Shown piece after piece: positions 1 to 8,326 of a DNA stretch of 64,000 nt. The translations under genes and the position numbers were made by a program. The notes under the pieces were generated by a model, which was given only the letters and a program-made list of their open reading frames with translations, was not told the DNA's origin and did no database searches. How positions within the stretch are numbered: the stretch's first letter is position 1; each line of letters opens with the position of its first letter. This stretch comes from Streptomyces sp. NBC_00273 (GTDB lineage: Bacteria > Actinomycetota > Actinomycetes > Streptomycetales > Streptomycetaceae): NCBI RefSeq assembly GCF_036178145.1, contig NZ_CP108067.1, forward strand, positions 806,001 through 870,000, written 5' to 3'.

Positions 1-1505
1 CTTCGACGACTCCTGAGCTCCAGTGGAGAGTCAGTCCCGCGGTGACGGCGGCGAGGTCGCCGCGGAGGAAGCCGGCGAATCCACTGATGGGCTTCGGTGC
101 GTCCTGCTCAGCCTGGCGGATCCACTCGGTCAACAGGAAGCCCCGCCGGTGCCGGAGGAGTTCGGCGAAAGCACGGGCCAGGTCACAGGCTCGGGCGATG
201 TCCGGGCAAGCGATCCGCACGTCCAGCAGACGGCGGACGAGGTCGGGCGGGAGGGTGTCCTGCGGCCGCATGATCCATCCGGTGATCTTGCGAGGGCTGG
301 GGATGTCCGCGCGGACGGGTTCGGCGGCGCCGGCGCGGAGTGCGGCGAGGTGCTTGCGGACGACCTGGCGGCTGCCGCGATAGCCGCGTTCGCGGAGCTC
401 CAGGAACAGCCGGCTGCCGCTGACCTGGCCGAGGCTCTCGGTGAAGCGGCTGTTCAAGTACGGCTTGAACGGCTCCAGCACTCCCACCGGACGGCGTTCG
501 TAAGCGGAGGCCAGGAGCTGGTCAAGATCGGTGTCGCGGAACCGCCGGACGGTCTTGCGGTCGAGGTGGAGCCGACGGGCGATTGCGCTGACGGTCCAGC
601 CGGCCGCGACCAGTTTGTGCACGTCGGCGTAACGGTGGCGGGTCCGTTCGATGATCTGCGTTCGCGGCAGCTCGTGCAGCGGAAGCTGCATCAGCGGGGG
701 TGCCTCGGGTATGCGGGCTGTCTCTTCGTCGGCTCGTTTGCGCAGGCAGGAACGATGCTGGTGACAGGTCTTCTCTACCGCGGCCGCGAGGTTCTGCAGC
801 AGGTGCCAGCGGTCGGCGACTTCCACCGCGTCGGGGGTGGCTTCCTTGATCGCCCGGGTGTAGGCAGTGGCTCGGTCCCGGCAGATGATCTCGGCACCGG
901 GGTGCTCGCGCAGCCAGGCGGCAAAGGTCTCCGAAGTGCGATCGGGCAGAACGTCCACGACGCGGCCGGCCTCGACGTCGACCAGGAGGGTTCCGTAGGT
1001 GCGGCCCTTTCGAAAGGCGAACTCGTCGACGCCCAGCACCCGCGGGGACCGTTCGGGCGCGGTGGGAGGGTCCAAGAGTTCAAGCAGCCGCGTGCGACCC
1101 GCGACGAGATGCATCCGGCGGCACAACCGTTCGCCGGCCCGCCCGCCAAGCTCGACCGCGACCTGGCGCAACCAGACCTTCAGCCCGAGGCTGGAGCGGC
1201 GATACCGCTCGCTCAGCCCGCTGACCTGCTCGACGAACGTCCGTCGCCGACATGACTGCCGTTCGCAGAAGAACCGCCGGACCCTCAGCCTGAGCAGCAG
1301 CTTCTTCCCAGCCAGGGGCCGCTCGGCCAGGCTTCGGACATAGGAAGGAGTGGACCTTCCGGGCCCGGGCACGGCACCCCGGGCACCTGGGTGGCGGACC
1401 GCACGCGGCCGCCACCACGACCAGGACCTCCGCCGTGAACTCCACGGCCTCCAAGCGAACATCGACGTCCGGGAACAACACATCATCCAGCGAGCAGACC
1501 CCCAC
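1..1505 (-). pseudogene. ISL3-family transposase, frameshifted and cut by the window edge
   Basis: Read leftwards from a GTG at 1505, the first frame gives the usual ISL3 N-terminus with a zinc-binding CPGC start. At about 1345-1350 the match moves to another frame, which then stays open to position 1. That second frame has the classic ISL3 features: a second cysteine cluster (RRFFCER, RTFVEQVSGLSERY), the DDE-core start VLGVDEFAFRKGRTYGT, then IICRDRATAY and VADRWHLLQNLA. A helix-turn-helix-like stretch (ARRLHLDRKTVRRFRDTD) lies further on. A one-base gain or two-base loss explains the break, so the copy is probably inactive unless the frameshift is programmed. The C-terminus lies outside the window. 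Confidence 0.85.
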
Positions 1506-1550
1506 CAGCCAGACATGCCCTGGCGGAACGTTCCCGCACGCGAGCCCTGA

Positions 1551-1581
1551 CCTTGGAAATCACAAAACTCCGGTCAGAGCC
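1551..1581. repeat. Candidate terminal inverted repeat of the ISL3 element
   Basis: Just upstream of the transposase start, the minus strand begins GGCTCTGACCGGAG, which looks like the outer end of ISL3-type elements. The partner end and the 8-bp target duplication are outside the window, so this is a positional guess. Confidence 0.3.
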
Positions 1582-1755
1582 TTGAAAACGACCAGGGAGG
1601 CTCTTCGCCTCACTTTGTTGGCTACTCAACGGTGTGGGGAACGTGGGGAGTGGGCGAGCATGCGTGTGCCCCGCCGACCCTCGGGTCGGTGGGCCGGTGA
1701 TCGTGAACGTCGGCCGGACGCAATTGATCAGCCCCACCTTGACTGCGAAGTGGCG

Positions 1756-2052
1756 TCAGGCCCTCGCGTGGACAATGAGTCGGTTCTGCTGACCATCAAA
1801 GATGTCGGCCAATACCTGGGCCTCCCGGCGGCTCCCTCCGAACAGTCCACTCTGGTCGACGTGCACGACCAGGACGTCGTGGCTGTCTATGACCTCCGAG
1901 ATGCCGCGCGTCTCGATCGTGTCCGACCACGCGTCAAGGTTCCGACCGAACCACTTCGGCAGCCCACACGGCTCGATAACCGCGTCCCAGAAATCGTCGA
2001 GCGTCTCTATCTGCCGACCGCGTAGGTCGACTATCAGCTTGCTGTCCATCAT
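1756..2052 (-). CDS. Barstar-family ribonuclease-inhibitor-like protein
   Basis: About 98 residues from the ATG at 2052 (a second ATG follows at 2049). The protein shows the barstar fold signature: a short first strand (IVDLRG), then IETLDDFWDAVIEPCGLP, then the conserved KWFGRNLDAW motif, which in barstar caps the inhibitor helix. Barstar binds and blocks the barnase class of secreted RNases; other members are orphan immunity proteins. No barnase-like gene is next to it, so it may be an orphan immunity gene left in accessory DNA. There is no clear Shine-Dalgarno sequence before either ATG, so the start is uncertain. Confidence 0.75.
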   Translation of the reverse strand: MMDSKLIVDLRGRQIETLDDFWDAVIEPCGLPKWFGRNLDAWSDTIETRGISEVIDSHDVLVVHVDQSGLFGGSRREAQVLADIFDGQQNRLIVHARA

Positions 2053-2085
2053 CGCAGCAGAGTAGCGCCCAGCTCCACGGCTCAC

Positions 2086-2515
2086 CGGCCGGTCAGCGCG
2101 TCGCCACCTTGCGGTCGGCAGCCGGGACTTTCAGCTGACGACCAGTCGATGGTCCTTTCACGGAGCCTTGCGGAGTGGGACGACATCGGGAAGGCCGGTG
2201 GGCACTGAGGGAAGGGCGGCTTCCGTGTCGCCAGGAGAGCGACGACGGCGACGGGCTGCTGGCAGTGCGGGCAGTTGCAGGTTGCGGTCGGCTCCGGTGG
2301 GTCTCGCTCCGGGGCGCTCCGGTGTGTGGGGCGTGTCGTCGGTTTGGGTGCTGGCGGCAGGTCGGCCCGAGGAGTCGGCCAAGGCCAGCGGATCTCTGCG
2401 CTCCCTGCGTCGACGGCCCGCCGCCCTCCGGGGACGGGCCATCCCCATGCGACTGCTCTCCATCCCATCGAGGCATTCACTCACCGAACCCAGTCGTTCC
2501 GCCCAACAGGCTCAC
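2086..2515. other. No supported gene
   Basis: Several open frames overlap here on both strands, which is normal for DNA this GC-rich, but none shows a recognised family or a convincing start. One minus-strand frame carries a CxCPHC pattern next to the zinc-ribbon gene, which may be coincidence. Confidence 0.4.
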
Positions 2516-2941
2516 TCAACCCACCGTCCGTGAGGTGGCCGCTTCGATGCCTGCTGCCCTCAACTTGCGGGCCAGGAGCTCCATCTCGGGCAGGGTCCCT
2601 GAGTACTGCCCAGTCAGGACCTGCTCCAACGCTGCCCGGAGGCCGTCCAGACCGATGCCGAGTTCCGCCCGCAGCACCCGCATGATGGCGGCGTTCCTCG
2701 CCGGCGGGGTTACCTGCAACTGTGCCCGCCCGTGCTCGGAGAGCAGTCGCCCACGCATTTCATCCGGCAGGTCACCGCCACAAACAGCCAGCGCAAACCC
2801 ACAGGTCGGACACGTGGACTCAACATCCCACCGCAGTTCCTCGCCCACCAGCGCCTGAACTCCGCACCACTCTGCCTCGGCACCACACCCCTGGCACACA
2901 GCGGAGTACCTGATGGACTCGACCAAGATTGACTTCTCCAC
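2516..2941 (-). CDS. Hypothetical zinc-ribbon protein
   Basis: 141 residues from a GTG at 2941 preceded by a G-rich Shine-Dalgarno-like stretch; a TTG further out at 2956 is the alternative. The N-terminal half holds two CxxC knuckles (CQGCG and CPTCG, about 30 residues apart), the pattern of a structural zinc ribbon. The C-terminal half is helical and rich in Leu and Ala, with LRAALEQVLTGQYSGTLPEM. I recognise the general look of a conserved Streptomyces hypothetical protein but know no function. It lies on the same strand as the barstar-like gene, 460 bp upstream of it, so they are not obviously an operon. Confidence 0.65.
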   Translation of the reverse strand: MEKSILVESIRYSAVCQGCGAEAEWCGVQALVGEELRWDVESTCPTCGFALAVCGGDLPDEMRGRLLSEHGRAQLQVTPPARNAAIMRVLRAELGIGLDGLRAALEQVLTGQYSGTLPEMELLARKLRAAGIEAATSRTVG

Positions 2942-3123
2942 AACCCCACCCCTCAAGACGAGAGGTTAGACGGGAGGCGCCAAACGCCCCTTCCAGCGCG
3001 CCAACCTTCTCCCCCGGCATCCGGGCCAGCGGTCCGGGCAGCGCTGGCGCCTCACCCGATCCAGCCCGCGCGGGACCACGCGGGCCACGCAGCGTCTGGA
3101 CTTCCCGCGGCAACGGAGGCGCC

Positions 3124-3396
3124 ATGAACAAGCCCTCGACCCGACCGGACGCTTCTCCCCTGCTACCAGGCTGCCTTGGCGCGCAAACCCTGCGGCTCGC
3201 GGACGCCGAAGCCCTCCGAACATTGCATGCTCGGAATGACGCCCCGTACGCCATCGACCAGGACAGGCCCTCCTCGTTGACCGCAGTCACCGCGAAGGCC
3301 AACCGGGTCGGTGCCGGCAAGGAACCGGCCGAATGGCTGCCCCCGGCCCCCACCTACCGCTGCCTCTACGAGACCGTCCCGGTCGACACCAAGTAG
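3124..3396 (+). pseudogene. Remnant of an HNH/DUF1524 (GmrSD C-terminal-like) nuclease
   Basis: From the ATG at 3124 the frame reaches a stretch with SLTAVTAKANR, then KEPAEWLPP and TYRCLYE. In secreted HNH nucleases with a DUF1524 domain this is the region after the HNH histidines: A-N-R-S/K-K, W-L-P-P and Y-R-C-x-Y. Only about 60 residues match. The HNH core itself is missing upstream and a TAG stops the frame right after the YRC motif, where the family normally continues for some tens of residues. I read it as a decayed copy. The reading rests on motif order alone. Confidence 0.55.
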
Positions 3397-3865
3397 GCGC
3401 ACCCCATCTACAGGGGGCGGGCCGGCCGAGGCCCTGTTCGACAGCGCATCTCACCAGCAGCCCGGCGGACCTCCTCGGGCGTGCGTCATCGTCCACCAAC
3501 CCATGGAGGACCATCAAGGCCCTCGCCTCGCCCTCACTGACCAGCTTCAGGCGCGGCTCGGGGAGCCCGTCGACTCGCACATCCAGCGTGTCGTTAGTGT
3601 CCGCAGCGACGCCGGACCACGCCACGCGTTACACGCATGGTAGGGGACGCACTCGGGCGCCCCGGCAACGCGGCCGGGTGCGGTGCCGGGCGCCGTGGGC
3701 CCGGCAAGATCCGAACGAGACGGCCTAGCTCTCCTACCTGCCGTTTGCTTGCAGCTCTGCAAGGGTGCACACTTGCGCGAACTCCAGTCGGGCGCAGCGT
3801 CGCACCCTCATGACCGATGTGCCCGGAACCGTGGCCCGGGTCATCAGCAAGCCACACGGGAGCAC
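3397..3865. other. No supported gene; leader region of the sigma-factor gene
   Basis: Overlapping frames only, without recognisable family signatures. The last part probably carries the promoter and ribosome binding site of the sigma-lectin gene (GGGAG at 3858-3862). Confidence 0.4.
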
Positions 3866-5512
3866 GTGTTGAGTACATCAGGTACGGCCCGCCAGCAGCA
3901 TCTCCGAAGCCTCAGCGACGGGGAACTCTGTGCCCTGCTTCGCGGGCACACCTCGGAATCTGACGCGGCCGTCAGCGACGTGATGGACGAGGTGTTCGCC
4001 CGTCACCATCCCTCGGTGCTGGCCTACGCCCGCACGTGCTGCCGAGATTTGTCCACCGCCCAGGACCTCGCCGCCGAGGCCTTCGCCCGTACCTATCGAG
4101 CCATTGCCTGGGGTGCCGGACCCGAGTACGCCTGGCGGCCGTACCTGCTGGCCTGCGTGCGCCGGCTGGCGGCCACATGGGCGCAGAACGCCGCCCGTAC
4201 GCGGTTGTCCGACGATTTCGAGGAATGGGCCGCCCAGCTCTCGGACGGCCAGGACACCGAGGACGCCGTCTTCTCGGCGGAAGAGGGATCGCTGGTCCTG
4301 CGTGCCTACCGGTCGCTGCCGGAGCGCTGGCAGGCCGTGCTGTGGCACTCCGTCGTCGAACACGAGCCTGCCGCCGAGACCGCAGCACGCCTGGGGATAT
4401 CGGCCGGAGGCGTCGGCTCGCTGGTCGCGCGTGCACGGGAAGGCTTGCGGGAGGCGTACTTGCTCGCCCACCTGAGCCAAGCCGCGAGTGACGAGTGTCG
4501 GCACTACGGCAGGCAGATCGCCGCCAAGCTGCGCCGACCGGGCAAGCGCCTCACCCGGGACCTGGGCCGCCACCTCCAGGGGTGCAACGGCTGCGCACGG
4601 GCCGAGCGCGACCTGCGCGATGTCAACGGCCGTCTGGGCGTCCTGCTGCTGGGGGGAATCCTGCTGTGGAACCCCGCCTCCTTCCTATCGGCCCTGGGCG
4701 GGGGCGGCACTCAGCTCGCCTCAAGCACGCTGAACGGGACGCAGCTCGCCGGAGCCAAGGTCGGCGTCGTGAAATGGGCCGCTGCGGCAGCCGTGGCGGG
4801 AACGGCGGTCACCGCGGTCGCCCTGCTGCCGGCCGACTCCGAGAACGACAGGTCCGTCCGGGCAGCAGCTCCTGTCAAGACGTCCGCGGCGGCCCCGGGC
4901 GGCCCGTTCCCGGAGGCCGCACCGATCACGGCCATCGGCCCGGCGGCTTTCGCCACCGCTCCTGCCACGCCCTTCCCTTCCGCCTCCCCGTCCGCCTCGA
5001 CCTCAGCCTCGCCGTCGGCCTCCGCCATGCCGACTTCCGCGTCGCCCTCGACCGGTCAGACCGGCGCCGCCCTGGTCAACGTGGCTTCGGGGCTGTGCGT
5101 CGGCCTGGGTGGCTCCGGCTCCGGCGGCCCGTTGCAGCTCGAGAAGTGCACCGGACAGGCCGGCCAGGGCTGGCAGCGGCTGCCTGCCGCTCAGAACACG
5201 TACCAACTCCGCAATGCGGGCACCGGCACCTGCCTCGACGGCACCGCCGGCGGCGGGAATCTCGTCGCGGTCACCCTTCGCGCGTGCCGGACCGGCGCGG
5301 ACCGCGCGACGCAACTCTGGCGGTTCGAGCCGGACGCACGGACCGGCGCTTACCGCGTCTGGTTCGTACCGAAGGTCCGGCACAGCGACTACGCCGACCA
5401 TCTGCTGGGCCCGCGGAACTGGCCGAAGGCCGACCCGCCGCGTCCGGGATCAGAGATGGTGCACCTGCCCAACTACTACAACTCGGTCAACCTGCTCTTC
5501 GCCCTGGGGTGA
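3866..5512 (+). CDS. ECF-type sigma factor with zinc-finger-like segment, membrane anchor and ricin-type lectin tail
   Basis: 548 residues from GTG 3866; TTG 3869 sits better behind GGGAG and may be the true start. Region 2 is seen in the first ~100 residues (RHHPSVLAYARTCCRDLSTA, AEAFARTYRAI). Region 4 follows at ~150-200 (SLPERWQAVLWHSVVEH, then AARLGISAGGVGSLVARA). Next comes an HxxxCxxC segment (HLQGCNGC), as in zf-HC2 anti-sigma domains. After that are a weak hydrophobic patch and a clear membrane helix (WAAAAAVAGTAVTAVALL). A Ser/Ala/Pro linker then leads to a ricin B-like domain with QxW-type repeats (GQGWQR, TQLWRF). The layout suggests a membrane-tethered sigma factor whose outer lectin senses carbohydrate and whose sigma part is freed by cleavage. 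Similar long-tailed ECF factors are known in actinomycetes. Topology depends on whether the weak patch crosses the membrane. Confidence 0.9.
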   Translation: MLSTSGTARQQHLRSLSDGELCALLRGHTSESDAAVSDVMDEVFARHHPSVLAYARTCCRDLSTAQDLAAEAFARTYRAIAWGAGPEYAWRPYLLACVRRLAATWAQNAARTRLSDDFEEWAAQLSDGQDTEDAVFSAEEGSLVLRAYRSLPERWQAVLWHSVVEHEPAAETAARLGISAGGVGSLVARAREGLREAYLLAHLSQAASDECRHYGRQIAAKLRRPGKRLTRDLGRHLQGCNGCARAERDLRDVNGRLGVLLLGGILLWNPASFLSALGGGGTQLASSTLNGTQLAGAKVGVVKWAAAAAVAGTAVTAVALLPADSENDRSVRAAAPVKTSAAAPGGPFPEAAPITAIGPAAFATAPATPFPSASPSASTSASPSASAMPTSASPSTGQTGAALVNVASGLCVGLGGSGSGGPLQLEKCTGQAGQGWQRLPAAQNTYQLRNAGTGTCLDGTAGGGNLVAVTLRACRTGADRATQLWRFEPDARTGAYRVWFVPKVRHSDYADHLLGPRNWPKADPPRPGSEMVHLPNYYNSVNLLFALG

Positions 5513-5701
5513 GCGCCCGCACTGGACGTCTTGCCCCTGCCCGACCACGAGCGCGCCGAGCGTCTTGGCGCTGCGGTCAGCAGCCCGGGCCCGCCCCCCA
5601 GCCAGTCCGCGTGGTCCTGGTTGCGCCGGCCGCTGGGGCGTGTCTCCACCGGGGAGGAGCGAACGGCCGGTGCCGGAAGCCGCATCCGTACGTCTCGCCG
5701 G

Positions 5702-5744
5702 GCATCACCTCGCCGTCCTCTCCATCTGGTCGGCGAGGTGATGC
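5702..5744. terminator. Perfect 14-bp inverted repeat, likely terminator
   Basis: Arms 5702-5715 and 5731-5744 pair perfectly (GCATCACCTCGCCG and its complement) around a 15-nt loop. It lies 190 bp past the sigma-lectin stop and between converging units, which fits a factor-independent or bidirectional terminator. There is no U-tract, as is common in Streptomyces. Confidence 0.6.
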
Positions 5745-5774
5745 GAAGGGCAGTGTCCGAGCAACGGCCCATAC

Positions 5775-5873
5775 GACGGTGCAGATGCCCCAGGCCGACG
5801 CCCTGATACTGACGTCGGCGGTGTTCTTCACGCCGACTGACCAGCCCCCGCCCGTTGGGAAGGAGTCGGTCAT
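5775..5873 (-). pseudogene. Short relic of a secreted-protein C-terminal motif
   Basis: The minus strand encodes PTGGGWSVGVKNTADV followed by SIRASAWGICT. The order PTGGG ... V-x-V-x-N ... A-x-A-x-C resembles the repeated beta-strand motif at the C-terminus of many secreted Streptomyces proteins of unknown function. Only about 33 residues match and no signal peptide is present, so it is at most a fragment. Confidence 0.35.
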
Positions 5874-6014
5874 GAAGGTGAGCGTGCTGGTGGTCTGGCC
5901 GCCTCCCCACTCCCAGCCGGCTTCGCCGTGCTCATCGCGGCGTGCGACCGCCCCTGGAACCTCGGCAAGGCCGCTCGGAGTTCCTGGGGGCCTTGCTCAG
6001 TTGCCCGTCCGGGG

Positions 6015-6905
6015 TCATTCGGGGCGGCTGAAGCGGTGGGCGGCCCAGAGCAGGGCTGCGACGCCGCCGGCCAGTAGCAGGGCGCCTTCCAGGAGCAGGG
6101 GAGGTTGCCAGCCGGACCACTCGATGCCCGCGGTGGCCGCCTGGTCCGGTACCCGTAGCGTGATGCAGCGGCGGAGCAGGTCCACTCCGTAGGCCAGCGG
6201 ATTGGCGGCGGCCAGTGCGTGGGCCCAACCCGGCAGGTTCTGGATCGGGAAGAAGCCACCGGACAGGAACAGCAGCGGCATCATCACCAGGCCGAGCAGC
6301 ATGTGGAAGACCTCGGGCCGGTTGAGGCTGACCGCGAGGGCGAGGGACAGGGCCGTGATGGTGAAGGAGGTCACGATCATGCCGCCGAGGAGCAGCACCA
6401 GGAGGAGCGGATCGTAGGGCAGGCCGACGGCGCCGGCCAGGCCGAGCAGGACGGCGCCCTGCACCGTGGAGACGATGGTGCCGCCGGCGCAGCATCCGAG
6501 GAGCAGGGTGGAGCGGCGGACCGGGGCCATCAGGAGTTCGCGCAGGTAGCCGCTCTGCCGGTCGGTGATCAGACGGATGCCGACCATGATGGCCGGCGTC
6601 TGTACCGTCATCATCAGCATGCCCGGGAAGAGGTAGGTCTGGTAGCCGACGCCCAGTGAGGAGTTCGGGATCAGGGCGGCCAGACCGCCCCCCAGGACGA
6701 AGAGGTAGAGCACCGGCTGGAGCAGCATCAGGGCGGTGTGGGTGGGCTGGGCGGACAGGCGCAGCAGATCGCGGTGGACCAGGCCGTGAATGGCGCGCAG
6801 TTCGTGGCGCAGGCGGGGCCCCGGCTCGCGGACGCTGCCGTCGCGGGCGCCGGGTTCGTCCGGGGTGCGGGAGGCGTCCGGGGCCGGGAGGGCGGGTGCG
6901 GTCAT
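6015..6905 (-). CDS. ABC-2 type permease of the lanthipeptide exporter (VenH-like)
   Basis: 296 residues with about six membrane helices and the ABC-2 / DrrB layout. A cytosolic N-terminal Pro/Asp-rich stretch is followed by a first helix (TALMLLQPVLYLFVLGGGL). Then come the family's YLFPGMLMMTV and ERxxG-like region (RQSGYLRELLMAPVRRST), and the late LFLSGGFFPIQNLP motif before the last helix. Its ATG overlaps the stop of the ATPase gene by 4 bp (ATGA), so the two are translationally coupled. By position it should form the membrane channel that exports the finished lanthipeptide and may give self-protection. Confidence 0.93.
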   Translation of the reverse strand: MTAPALPAPDASRTPDEPGARDGSVREPGPRLRHELRAIHGLVHRDLLRLSAQPTHTALMLLQPVLYLFVLGGGLAALIPNSSLGVGYQTYLFPGMLMMTVQTPAIMVGIRLITDRQSGYLRELLMAPVRRSTLLLGCCAGGTIVSTVQGAVLLGLAGAVGLPYDPLLLVLLLGGMIVTSFTITALSLALAVSLNRPEVFHMLLGLVMMPLLFLSGGFFPIQNLPGWAHALAAANPLAYGVDLLRRCITLRVPDQAATAGIEWSGWQPPLLLEGALLLAGGVAALLWAAHRFSRPE

Positions 6906-8014
6906 GGGGCCTCCTCGGGCGCTGCCGTGGTGCCACCCGGGGCCGGGGCGGCCGGTGTGTGGTGGGGCCGGGGGGTGTGGATGCTGCGGCCGGTGTGGTG
7001 GAAGAAGACGTCGTCGAGCGTCGGTGCGGTGGCGGACGCGGCGTGCACGGCGATGCCGTGGGCTTCCAGTGCCGCGCACAGGCGGGGAATCCAGGCACTG
7101 CCGTTGGGCAGCCGCAGGGACACCCCGTCGCTGTCCAGGGTGATGGCGAGGTCCGACGGCACGGTCCGCTCCACGACCTGTCGTGCTGCCGCGTCGTCGC
7201 TGGTGCGCAGCGCCACCCGGTCGTCCCCGATCGCGGTCTTCAGCGCGAGGGGCGTGCCCTGGGCCACGAGTCGGCCGTGGTCGATGATGCCGAGGCGGTC
7301 GCAGTTCTCCGCCTCCTCCAGGTAGTGGGTGGTGACGAAGAGCGTGCTGCCGTGCTGGTCGCGCAAGTCGCGCAGGTGCTCCCAGACCTGGGCTCGGGCG
7401 TGCGGGTCGAGTCCGGTGGTCGGCTCGTCGAGGAACAGGATCCGGGGTGCGTGCAGCAGGCCGCGGGCGAGCTCCAGTCGGCGGCGCATGCCTCCGGACA
7501 GGGTGCGCACGAGGGATCGTCGCCGGTCGGTCAGGCCGACCACTTCGAGCATCTCGGCGGTGCGCAGACGGGCGTCGCGGCGGCGCAGTCCGTAGAGGCG
7601 CGCGTGGATGTGCAGGTTCTGCTCGGCCGTCAGGTCCGGGTCCAGGGCGCTGTGCTGGAAGAGCATCCCGACCAGTCTTCGTACCTGGTCCGGCCGGCTG
7701 AGTACGTCGACGCCCGCCACCGTGGCCTGTCCGGCGGTGGGGCGGGCCAGGGCGCACAGCAGGGCGAGGGTGGTGGACTTTCCTGCTCCGTTGGGGCCGA
7801 GGAAGGCGAAGGTCTCTCCCTGGAGCACGTCGAGGTCGAGGCCGCGCACGGCATGGGTGGTGGTGCCGTCCGGCCGCGGGTAGCTCTTGACCAGGCCGCG
7901 CGTGCTGATGGCGAGGACCGGCTGGGCAGCGGACCGCGTGGCATCCGTATGCGTCGGTACGGTGGTCAGGAGGCTGGCCCGGGGGCGAGTGTCGTCACCG
8001 GCATGTGGCTGCAT
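6902..8014 (-). CDS. ABC transporter ATP-binding protein of the lanthipeptide exporter (VenT-like, DrrA type)
   Basis: 370 residues. Walker A is GPNGAGKST, the signature is LSGGMRRRLELARG, Walker B is ILFLDEPTTGLDP, and the switch His is in FVTTHYLEEAE. The C-terminal DrrA-type extension ends ...APTLDDVFFHHTGR. No peptidase C39 domain is present, so it exports but does not cut the leader; class IV clusters usually lack a dedicated protease. The gene follows the precursor in the same direction and overlaps the permease start. A strong stem-loop (8074-8114) between precursor and this gene should lower transporter expression relative to the precursor. Confidence 0.94.
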   Translation of the reverse strand: MQPHAGDDTRPRASLLTTVPTHTDATRSAAQPVLAISTRGLVKSYPRPDGTTTHAVRGLDLDVLQGETFAFLGPNGAGKSTTLALLCALARPTAGQATVAGVDVLSRPDQVRRLVGMLFQHSALDPDLTAEQNLHIHARLYGLRRRDARLRTAEMLEVVGLTDRRRSLVRTLSGGMRRRLELARGLLHAPRILFLDEPTTGLDPHARAQVWEHLRDLRDQHGSTLFVTTHYLEEAENCDRLGIIDHGRLVAQGTPLALKTAIGDDRVALRTSDDAAARQVVERTVPSDLAITLDSDGVSLRLPNGSAWIPRLCAALEAHGIAVHAASATAPTLDDVFFHHTGRSIHTPRPHHTPAAPAPGGTTAAPEEAP

Positions 8015-8073
8015 GGTCAGGTCCTCGTCGACGGTGTGTCCTTGCGCGGGCCTGCCGGCCGCACCGGTCGTGG

Positions 8074-8114
8074 CTCCGGCCGGTGGCTGCCCGGGGGACA
8101 GCCACCGGCCGGAG
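8074..8114 (-). terminator. 16-bp perfect stem-loop downstream of the precursor gene
   Basis: Arms 8074-8089 and 8099-8114 are perfect complements (CTCCGGCCGGTGGCTG) with a 9-nt loop. It starts 9 bp past the precursor stop and lies before the transporter genes. Such hairpins after RiPP precursor genes usually act as leaky terminators or mRNA stabilisers that give excess precursor transcript. Confidence 0.75.
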
Positions 8115-8122
8115 GGGCTTGG

Positions 8123-8281
8123 TTAGCCGGCGCAGCTGATGCCGATACAGACGGTGTTGAGCAGCGTCAGCAGGCCGACGCACTCACACGTCGCGGCGAA
8201 GGCCGCTCCGTCGACGCCGACCGGGTCGGTCTCCGGAAGGGCGTGCAGGTGAGCCAGCAGTTCGAGGTCGCGGTTCTCCAT
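8123..8281 (-). CDS. venA: Class IV lanthipeptide precursor, venezuelin-like (LanA)
   Basis: 52 residues, too short for ordinary gene calling. The ATG at 8281 sits behind a near-perfect AAGGAG. The leader is acidic and amphipathic (MENRDLELLAHLHALPETDP), the helical leader type that LanL kinases and lyases bind. The core begins near residue 30 and carries the Thr/Ser donors and Cys acceptors of a class IV lanthipeptide: TCECVGLLTLLNTVC then IGISCAG, with Cys at 32, 34, 45, 50 and Thr/Ser at 31, 39, 43, 49. From memory this is nearly the venezuelin pattern. It lies directly downstream of the LanL gene and upstream of the exporter. The symbol is given by similarity; the exact identity to VenA needs an alignment. 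Confidence 0.93.
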   Translation of the reverse strand: MENRDLELLAHLHALPETDPVGVDGAAFAATCECVGLLTLLNTVCIGISCAG

Positions 8282-8326
8282 GACTTTCTCCTTCTCTTCG
8301 AGGTTGCGACAGGGGGTTCCCGTCGC

